DNA of 64,000 nt from positions 1-64,000 of the forward strand of contig CATLLJ010000001.1 in the NCBI GenBank assembly GCA_950022495.1, read 5' to 3'. Numbering within the stretch: the first letter of the stretch is position 1; each line of letters opens with the position of its first letter. This document shows positions 56,687-64,000 of this stretch, piece by piece. The notes beneath the pieces were generated by a model, which made no database searches, had not been told where the DNA came from, and was given only the letters and a program-made list of their open reading frames with translations. Origin of the DNA: an uncultured bacterium. GTDB lineage: Bacteria > Cyanobacteriota > Vampirovibrionia > Gastranaerophilales > Gastranaerophilaceae. A program made the translations under genes and the position numbers.

Positions 56687-57829
56687 ATGTCAGGCATAGA
56701 TATTAGAAGATTTTTAAATAACTTCGGACAAAATAATGCACATCAAAGAATGTTAGCAGCTCAAGCAAAATTCAATGCTCCAGCTCAGCCTTCTGCTGAA
56801 GTTCAGAAATCTGCTGAGCTGCTCGCAAATAATACACAGCAGCTAACTTCCGGCAGTACAGCCTCACAAATTCAGCAAAATTTACAATTAAACACTCTGC
56901 AAAGTATGGACAGAGCAATTTATGCAAAAGATTTATTACAGGTGCCTAAAAATATGAACGAATTGATTTATATGCTTCAACGAGGCATGAATCAGGCACA
57001 GTTCAACCAGATGTTTGCGAACCAGCTTGCTGCTCAGCGAAACACCCTGTCACAAATGCAGGCACAAATTCTTGCACAACTTCAAGGACTTGAATTTTCA
57101 ACATCAAAAGAAATGGTCAATGTCCAACTTGCTTCACAGCTTCAATCGTCACTTAAAGATTTGAAAATTCTATCAAATGGAATGATAAACCTCGGGGATA
57201 TTTCTATTTTACTGCAGAAAAATGGCAAAGAAGCTCTTACAAAACTTATAATGAATATGACAGAAGCTTCTAAAGCAGGTGTCACAGATTTAACCCAGAT
57301 GAAAGAAATGGCAAAACTAATCAATGCAAGTATTTCTGTTGCATCTGAAAACAATCCGCAAAAAACATTAAAACTGCTTTTGATGCTATATCTGCCTTGG
57401 TTACCGCTAGAAGATGGTGTTGGATTTGACTTAGAAATTGAAACAAAAGAAAATAGTTATCAGGAAAGTGACAGCATAATCACAATTACAATCACAACTG
57501 TAAATTATGGAACCGTAATTGCAACAATATTTTTAGAAACTTCAAATTCAGTACAAATAGCAATTGAATGCAGTGAAAAGTTTCCAAAATCAGAATTAGA
57601 ATTAAGAATTGACGGAGATAAAAAACATTATGCAGTAGATACCGTCACAACATTCAGTGTAAATAACACAAAACCTAAAACAGACAAGGCTAGTGCAAAC
57701 ATAAACATGTCACAAACTACAGAGATAAATCCTTATTTACTCCTAATGGCACACACAATAATCAAACACGTAATTGATATTGATAACAATACCTCTGCAG
57801 GTATAATTTCACATACCGATAAAGATTAA
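56687..57829 (+). CDS. hypothetical protein, Gln-rich N-terminus, beta-rich C-terminal region (weak FliK-C-like resemblance)
   Basis: 380 aa; LKLLLMLYLPWLPLEDGVGFDLEIETKENSY...ITITTVNYGTVIATIFLETSNSVQIAIEC. Confidence 0.7.
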   Translation: MSGIDIRRFLNNFGQNNAHQRMLAAQAKFNAPAQPSAEVQKSAELLANNTQQLTSGSTASQIQQNLQLNTLQSMDRAIYAKDLLQVPKNMNELIYMLQRGMNQAQFNQMFANQLAAQRNTLSQMQAQILAQLQGLEFSTSKEMVNVQLASQLQSSLKDLKILSNGMINLGDISILLQKNGKEALTKLIMNMTEASKAGVTDLTQMKEMAKLINASISVASENNPQKTLKLLLMLYLPWLPLEDGVGFDLEIETKENSYQESDSIITITITTVNYGTVIATIFLETSNSVQIAIECSEKFPKSELELRIDGDKKHYAVDTVTTFSVNNTKPKTDKASANINMSQTTEINPYLLLMAHTIIKHVIDIDNNTSAGIISHTDKD

Positions 57830-57919
57830 AAATTGTTAACAAAGTAACAAAATTTTTAAATTTTGTGTTTTAGAAATTAGATAACAACCCAAAAGCCTAC
57901 ACTAATATAATGATAAAAC

Positions 57920-57948
57920 TTTACAAAAAGCAAAACGGTTGCTATAAT
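57920..57948 (+). promoter_or_regulatory. Strong sigma70-type promoter
   Basis: TTTACA-17 nt-TATAAT upstream of 58019 CDS; 5' UTR hairpin GGATTAA-GGGG-TTAATCC at 57974-57991. Confidence 0.65.
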
Positions 57949-58018
57949 TGGTGTAAGGTTAATGAAGGAAACTGGATTAAGGGGTTAATCCAAAATATAC
58001 AATAGAATAGGAGTTAGT

Positions 58019-58747
58019 ATGGCAGTATTACCGGTTAGTAGTGTTAGGTTTAATAATAGCACCACAGTAAACTTTGGACGTCGGGGACATAAAGAAACAG
58101 AAAATCAAGAAAACAATTATAAATCACAAAAAGCAAGCGGAATGGTAACCGTACCTGCGGCATTGCTTCTGGCATTAGCAACAAGTGCGATAAATTCAAG
58201 CCAGCCTGTTGCAGCACAACCAACAGAAAGCGAAACCAGAGTAGAAATGGTTTCAACTGTAGGCCAAGCTTCTAGAAGTAGTTCTGCACCACAATTTAAA
58301 GATGTATTTCACAAACTTCCATATTATTCCGAATATCTTAGCGAAATGCGAATGAAAATGTCATTACCAGTAAAAGCTAATGGAAAAAATTATAATCTTG
58401 TATTTGCCAGTTTAGGAAAAACAAATAATTTTGATGTTGAAAATATTTATTTTATACAGGATGGTTTTAAAAACAAAAAATCTTATGTCCAGCCGCCAAA
58501 AGTAACATCCTTAGTTTATCATAACTTAGGAGACTCAAATAAAGATTTTTGTGGTGTAGCGATTGAATCTTATACTCCAAATGAAGATGGAAGTTACAGC
58601 AAAGTTACCTACGAAACCCGTATTGATGATGACACTGCTAATCTACTAATTGACTTAATTGCAGGAGATTCAAAATATAGAAACTTAGCAGGATTAGAAA
58701 TGGTAGAAACAACATCTCCAACCGTTAGAAAAACGAAATTTTATTAA
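58019..58747 (+). CDS. lineage-specific hypothetical protein
   Basis: 242 aa; VNFGRRG near N-terminus, internal hydrophobic segment. Confidence 0.75.
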   Translation: MAVLPVSSVRFNNSTTVNFGRRGHKETENQENNYKSQKASGMVTVPAALLLALATSAINSSQPVAAQPTESETRVEMVSTVGQASRSSSAPQFKDVFHKLPYYSEYLSEMRMKMSLPVKANGKNYNLVFASLGKTNNFDVENIYFIQDGFKNKKSYVQPPKVTSLVYHNLGDSNKDFCGVAIESYTPNEDGSYSKVTYETRIDDDTANLLIDLIAGDSKYRNLAGLEMVETTSPTVRKTKFY

Positions 58748-58832
58748 GATTTGTAAAAGTATCTATAATTACCGAAAAAACAGAGAATAGAAATTTTTAC
58801 ATGTAATATATGTAATATTAGAAAAGATAACT

Positions 58833-61800
58833 ATGGCTTTAAATGTAGATAAATTAAAACAAACCAATACAGTATCAACCCCGGTATCAACATCTACCGA
58901 TACTTCTACACGTACAAATAAAAAGCCTATCGATTTTAATTATAAAAATGGTGAGAATACTGAGACTGATAATGATATTTTAGCTTCAATCAACTCAAAA
59001 GAATGTAAAGGTTTGAAGGATGAAGCTGAAAAAATAGAATGGTTGAGACAAAACAATCCTTCTTTAAAAGGAGCCAGTGATAAAGATATAAAAAATTATA
59101 TTACACTCGCTCAACAAATAGAAGAAGAAAATAAAAGTAAAGACACTAGTGTAACTACTTCATCATCGCCAACTGTAGAAAACAAAGACGAAACATTAAC
59201 AACTGAAGAAACAAATAGTGTTGCAGTTGAATTTAATGAACAAGAAACACCTGCAATGCGTCAATTTAATAAAAAAACTACAGAATACCTTAAATCAATT
59301 AATTATAATGGTAGTATCGAGAATTATATTCAAGAAGTTTCAACTAAAGAAATTTCAGAATTAACAAATGTAGAAAAAGGTATATTACAAGAATTTAAAG
59401 CTGCAAATTTGCCTCCAGCTAAGAATTCTGCTAAAAATAATGAACTTTTTAATGTACATCAATTACTATCGCCTCAATTTACAAAATTAAACAACGAACA
59501 AAAATTAAAAGAGCTATCTAAAATATTTTTAAGTGCCAACGATTCTAAATATACAGAATTATCACCAAAAGAAAAGGCAAAATATGAAAAAGATACGGTT
59601 GAAATTCTAAAAAAATTAATAAATTATAATGAAAAAAATAAATTAAATAATTTAACTAGTTCATTAAATGCTGTAGCACTATTGCAATATGCACATACTA
59701 CAGGCAAAACTATTGATGATTTATCAAAACTAAAAAAAGAAAATATTAATGAAATTATAAATAATTCTGTTGAAAACATTATAAATGTGACCCTAAAAGA
59801 AATTAAAAATATTCCAGGGGAAAGCAATGTTGAAAAGGTAAATAAATTTGCTGATGCAATACTTATGGCAACTGACAAAGAATATGAAAAACTTAAACCT
59901 GGTAAAGAGAAAGATGCCTATAGAAATGCTAAAATAAAAGAATTTTTTAATGACATAGGGATACCTGTAGATTCTATTTCAAACGCAACACACATGCATG
60001 AAGAGGAATTATTTAAAAATTTAATAGAAATAGTTTCAAAATTATCAAAAAATGGCGACTTATTACCGGTATTAAAGGCGTTTCAATCTGATGATCCAAA
60101 ATTAAAAACTCAAGCGTTTAATAAAGTAATAACTAGTCTGCCAGATGACTTGAAGCAGAAATATAAAACTTCAATTGAAATAATGAAGGTAACCAATGAT
60201 GTTAGAATAACCATTGGTAAAAAAGATCTAACCGGTGCTGATATATATAAGTATTTAAAAAACAAACCGAATCTTTCCGAAGTGGAAAAAAATCTGCTTG
60301 AAATGTATTCTCGTTTAGACAAAATAATAGACTTAAAAGAAGATAATATTGATTTAAAACTTATTAATGAAGTTGCAGCTGAAATGTCTGGAATGGGCAT
60401 TGATGAATACATTACAACTACAATCAACAATGCAAACTTTAATCGTGGCGAAGGTGGACTAAAGCAAATTAAACAATTGATTGCTTCAGCACATGCCTCT
60501 GGTAATGCAGATCAATTAAAACTTATTGAAAATTTATTAAATAATAGAAAAGATATAAACCCCATATTACGAAAAAAATTCAATGCCCTTCTAAGTGCGG
60601 AAACATTTGCAAAGACTGGAGTCTCAGCAATGATTGTACATAATAACGGAACAGAAGCCGCAAAAGCAACTTGCATGCTAGAAAAGAAAAATCCGGAAAT
60701 GGCAATCAAAGTGACTAGAATGATGCCTGCTTGTGCTAAAGATGAAACAGCTTGGAGTAAGTTTGCTGAAGGAACATTCCATTCTAAAAATTTAAGAACA
60801 GCTGCAGCCCAGGGATTAAATGATTTGCCGGATAGAGTAAAAGCTAATAGGTATGCTTTAGCGGCAGCTAACAACTCCAACATTGCAGATAGTTACAAAT
60901 CTCAATTTACTAAAGAATTAATTGTTGATGCAAAAAGACTTGGAACAGAAGAACAATTAAGATATGCTAAAACTTTATCTCAGGTAAACAATCCTGCCGT
61001 TACTGAAGGTTTAGCAGCAGCATCAAAATCTGTTGATTCAAGTGCTAGACAGCAATATGACTCTTATGTTGACAATGCAATGAAGAATTACACTCCGGAA
61101 CAGCAGGCTGCCATCAGGCAAGCTCGTGAAACCGGCGAAATTTCATCTTCAACATTAGCTCAAACTAATACTTCTAACGGCAAACCTATTGAAAATTCAG
61201 GTTCAAGTACATCCGGCAGTACAAATTCTGTAGGTCATGGCACCGGTTCAGCTTCTGCACCGGCATCTGCAAATAATGCCGCAGGCAGTAATACAGCTCA
61301 AGCCTCCGGCGGTAGTGCTAATGCACCAGCTTCTTCATCAGCTAATCAATCCGGAATAAGCACTGCAAATCAAACTTCAAGAAGTGCATCAGCAAATAAA
61401 ACTGTTTCATCTTCAAACAACAAAAGTTCCGTTGCAGCTTCAGTAAGCAGTTCTTCAGCTTCTCCAATATCTTCAAGCAAGACTCAAACTTCTAATAGCC
61501 CTTCTGCAGTTGATGCAAATGATTCAGAAGTTTCAACCGAATCAAAAACAACAACGCTTCCAACTATTTCTCCTGAGGAAACTCAAAAATTAAAAGAAGA
61601 AGCTCAAGTTTTGATGGACAGAATTGAAGAATTCATGGAAACTCAAGCTGAAAGCATTCAAGCTTACGAAGAAGAACAGTCTAAAAAACTCGAATCAAGA
61701 TTTGAAGATATTGTTGCAGAATTAACAGGTGAAACTGAAGTATATTCAGACCTTAATATAAGCAAATATGAAAATCTTCCTCAAGAATTAAAAAATGATA

Positions 61801-62468
61801 TTAAAGAATACTTCCAGGATTTATACGAAAAGAATGGTATCAATGCAATCTATAATGCACTAGATGGCAACAAAAAAGATTCATTCGTTGAAAGACTTGC
61901 CAGTACAAAATCACATGAAGCGATTATGGCTTTTGCCAACGAACATAGAAGTGACAGAGGCATCATAAAAACATTATTCAAATATAGTCAAAATAGTGAA
62001 TTAATTAGATTTATGGATTCAGCTGATATTATTGATTTGTATATGAAAGGTCAAATTCAAGATATCAACTTAATCAAAAATAATTCAGAAGCATTAGCCA
62101 AAATTATTGAATTACAATTAAAAGGCGGAGAAGAACCTAGAAATCTAAAAGGACTCTATGCATTATTAACAGCAGAATTTCAAAGCGATATTTTAGCAAA
62201 TTATCCTGCTTTAGCTGAAGAAATTCCGGGAACAGATGCCCACTATGCTAAACATATCCAAAGTATGAAAACTGCACCATCTACAAACCCTAATCCTGCC
62301 ATAGCTGCAACAAATTCTGATAGTGGTATGATTACACTTGAAAATGAAATACCTGCAGAACACGAAAATCCATACATTTATGACAAAGGCGATGGACATA
62401 GTGTAACATTACCTTTTGGCAGAGATTATGACAGACAAAAGAAAAAAGGTCACATATATTTCGCATAA
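58833..62468 (+). CDS. Large helical hypothetical protein with Ser/Ala/Thr/Asn-rich linker
   Basis: 1211 aa single ORF; low-complexity GSSTSGSTNSVGHGTGSASAPASANNAAGS... between helical regions. Confidence 0.8.
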   Translation: MALNVDKLKQTNTVSTPVSTSTDTSTRTNKKPIDFNYKNGENTETDNDILASINSKECKGLKDEAEKIEWLRQNNPSLKGASDKDIKNYITLAQQIEEENKSKDTSVTTSSSPTVENKDETLTTEETNSVAVEFNEQETPAMRQFNKKTTEYLKSINYNGSIENYIQEVSTKEISELTNVEKGILQEFKAANLPPAKNSAKNNELFNVHQLLSPQFTKLNNEQKLKELSKIFLSANDSKYTELSPKEKAKYEKDTVEILKKLINYNEKNKLNNLTSSLNAVALLQYAHTTGKTIDDLSKLKKENINEIINNSVENIINVTLKEIKNIPGESNVEKVNKFADAILMATDKEYEKLKPGKEKDAYRNAKIKEFFNDIGIPVDSISNATHMHEEELFKNLIEIVSKLSKNGDLLPVLKAFQSDDPKLKTQAFNKVITSLPDDLKQKYKTSIEIMKVTNDVRITIGKKDLTGADIYKYLKNKPNLSEVEKNLLEMYSRLDKIIDLKEDNIDLKLINEVAAEMSGMGIDEYITTTINNANFNRGEGGLKQIKQLIASAHASGNADQLKLIENLLNNRKDINPILRKKFNALLSAETFAKTGVSAMIVHNNGTEAAKATCMLEKKNPEMAIKVTRMMPACAKDETAWSKFAEGTFHSKNLRTAAAQGLNDLPDRVKANRYALAAANNSNIADSYKSQFTKELIVDAKRLGTEEQLRYAKTLSQVNNPAVTEGLAAASKSVDSSARQQYDSYVDNAMKNYTPEQQAAIRQARETGEISSSTLAQTNTSNGKPIENSGSSTSGSTNSVGHGTGSASAPASANNAAGSNTAQASGGSANAPASSSANQSGISTANQTSRSASANKTVSSSNNKSSVAASVSSSSASPISSSKTQTSNSPSAVDANDSEVSTESKTTTLPTISPEETQKLKEEAQVLMDRIEEFMETQAESIQAYEEEQSKKLESRFEDIVAELTGETEVYSDLNISKYENLPQELKNDIKEYFQDLYEKNGINAIYNALDGNKKDSFVERLASTKSHEAIMAFANEHRSDRGIIKTLFKYSQNSELIRFMDSADIIDLYMKGQIQDINLIKNNSEALAKIIELQLKGGEEPRNLKGLYALLTAEFQSDILANYPALAEEIPGTDAHYAKHIQSMKTAPSTNPNPAIAATNSDSGMITLENEIPAEHENPYIYDKGDGHSVTLPFGRDYDRQKKKGHIYFA

Positions 62469-62472
62469 CAAG

Positions 62473-62703
62473 TTATTTTGAAATTATTAGACAGTCATAA
62501 ATTTTGTCAATTTTGTCTTTAATTTCTGTAAATTGAGATTTTAAATCCTTGTAACTGTTTATTGTAACAAAACGGTTTTCTACATCTGTTAAAATTTCTC
62601 TGTGTTTTCTTTCTAATTGTTCAGGTGTGACAACAATACGCTGCTGGATTAAAAATACCAGAACAACTATTATTACAGGCGAATAATATAACAAAGTTTC
62701 CAT
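62473..62703 (-). CDS. small membrane protein (phage-module associated)
   Basis: METLLYYSPVIIVVLVFLIQQRIVVTPEQLERKHREILTDVENRF; start at METLL preferred to ORF-track 62754. Confidence 0.65.
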   Translation of the reverse strand: METLLYYSPVIIVVLVFLIQQRIVVTPEQLERKHREILTDVENRFVTINSYKDLKSQFTEIKDKIDKIYDCLIISK

Positions 62704-62735
62704 GTTAAAAAGTTTCCTTTCTAAGTAATGTTTTT

Positions 62736-64000
62736 TTATAAAACAATCGGCCAATAAAAATCTACAAGATATGATGCAGCATCAAAAGGATGTGATAAAA
62801 ACTTCAACTCTTTTGACTGTTTTATCTGAGTATATGTAGGCACATCAATTTTTGAAGAACCTTCAATATAGCGTAAATTATACATATTATAGAGAAGCTT
62901 TTCGCATTTTGGAGAAATAAATAAGCAGATTTCTCCCTTTGCATTTTTAACTTTAGCATTAAAAGCGGCTATCCTGTTTTTTATTGGAGGATTAAATGCC
63001 TTGATTCTAATTTCGACATTATAACCGAAAGATTCAAGCTTTTTCTTGATAATTACATAGTTTGTATATTCGCTCATACAACTTCTGTTATCACCGGAAG
63101 CATCACCGTTAATAATAATTTTACCCTTATGATTTGGATATCTGTTATAGAATTCATCACAAGTTTTAGAGGTTGTTGTATTTTCAATAACAAGTTCATC
63201 AAAATAAAAAACCTTGTTTTCAGTTTTATGAGCCAGAACCCAGGCCATAGGGTCAACGTTAAAATCACAGCTTATGTGAACATCCAAATCAGGTTGATAC
63301 TTGATATCTCTAACATTTTCATTAGTAAAATCTTTGACAACAAGATTTTCATTATAATTTCCGGTCTTACCAAGAACAAATGTTTCATAATAACTTTTGT
63401 CATACAACTTTTTAAGTTCTTCACAAAAACCCTCCGGCAAATAGATATTTTGAGTTGTTGGTGCACAAATCAAACGATAATTTGGCGGCGGATTGATAAA
63501 AAAAGTTTTATAAATCCACCCTTGCTGAATTTCGGGATTAGTGTGCCCGAAAATTCTATAGGTAAAATTTTTCCATTCTGGAAGAATTTTCTGCCTCATT
63601 CTTGCAAGAAGCATCTTGAAAGTATCGTAAGGGATATCCGACATTTCTTCAATTTCAACAAATCCCAGATTTAATGACTTTAACTTGTTAGGTTCATCAA
63701 AATGCCTGAAAAGGATTTCTGAATTGTTGCGAAAAATAAGCTTCTGTTCAGAACTCATCCATTTGTAATCTACACCATCAACCAGCTTCATACTATCAAG
63801 ATGTTCAAAATAACTCTGAAGTGTGGTATCCCTGACAAGAGTATAAGTTTGAGCACCCACAAGCCCTCTGATACCATTAAACTTTAAAGCAAGAAGTATC
63901 CCGAGTAAAGATCCGGCAAAAGTTTTACCGGACCCATACCCGCCCTGATAGACAGCCACATCAAGGGAATAATTATGAGGGATTTCCAGAAATTCACGCT
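62736..64000 (-). CDS. Phage terminase large subunit (TerL), truncated by window edge
   Basis: REFLEIPHNYSLDVAVYQGGYGSGKTFAGSLLG (reading frame continues to window end), FVEIEEMSDIPYDTFKMLLARMRQ, HISCDFNVDPMAWVLAH nuclease-domain Asp, INGDASGDNRS. Confidence 0.92.
   Translation of the reverse strand, partial: REFLEIPHNYSLDVAVYQGGYGSGKTFAGSLLGILLALKFNGIRGLVGAQTYTLVRDTTLQSYFEHLDSMKLVDGVDYKWMSSEQKLIFRNNSEILFRHFDEPNKLKSLNLGFVEIEEMSDIPYDTFKMLLARMRQKILPEWKNFTYRIFGHTNPEIQQGWIYKTFFINPPPNYRLICAPTTQNIYLPEGFCEELKKLYDKSYYETFVLGKTGNYNENLVVKDFTNENVRDIKYQPDLDVHISCDFNVDPMAWVLAHKTENKVFYFDELVIENTTTSKTCDEFYNRYPNHKGKIIINGDASGDNRSCMSEYTNYVIIKKKLESFGYNVEIRIKAFNPPIKNRIAAFNAKVKNAKGEICLFISPKCEKLLYNMYNLRYIEGSSKIDVPTYTQIKQSKELKFLSHPFDAASYLVDFYWPIVL

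Overview
64-kb low-GC chromosomal window. Gene content suggests a gut Melainabacteria/Vampirovibrionia (Gastranaerophilales-like) genome: Ycf23/DUF561 and Ycf45-type R3H ATPase homologues, an SLH envelope protein, a HEAT-repeat protein, and many lineage-restricted proteins. The taxonomic call is inference only. About 60 credible CDSs, two tRNAs (Ser-UGA, Gly-UCC) and several strong intrinsic terminators are visible. Housekeeping genes include queC, kdsA, pheS, rseP, rmuC, trpS, ssb, folE2, mazG, alr, ribE and ribBA. A phage-type terminase large subunit runs off the right edge on the minus strand. No CRISPR array or rRNA was seen. Main observations: (1) a dispersed structured repeat, with two copies bounded by near-identical terminal inverted repeats (TTTACATAAACAATATTA...TAATATTGTTTATGTAAA; 53564-53740 and 39927-40360) and a degenerate third near 19.3-19.6 kb, which looks like a non-autonomous mobile element; (2) a divergent RelA/SpoT-fold protein (29738-31186) with a small co-directional partner gene, possibly a toxin/effector-like pair; (3) a tandem SF1 helicase with a degenerate first Walker A, overlapping a separate Fe-S PD-(D/E)XK nuclease gene, resembling a rearranged AddAB; (4) a recurrent short N-terminal F-x-G-like motif in otherwise unrelated lineage-specific proteins; (5) a divergent calpain-like protease candidate; (6) a compact 90-nt inverted-repeat element or RNA near tRNA-Gly. 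All family assignments come from reading the sequence, without database searches.
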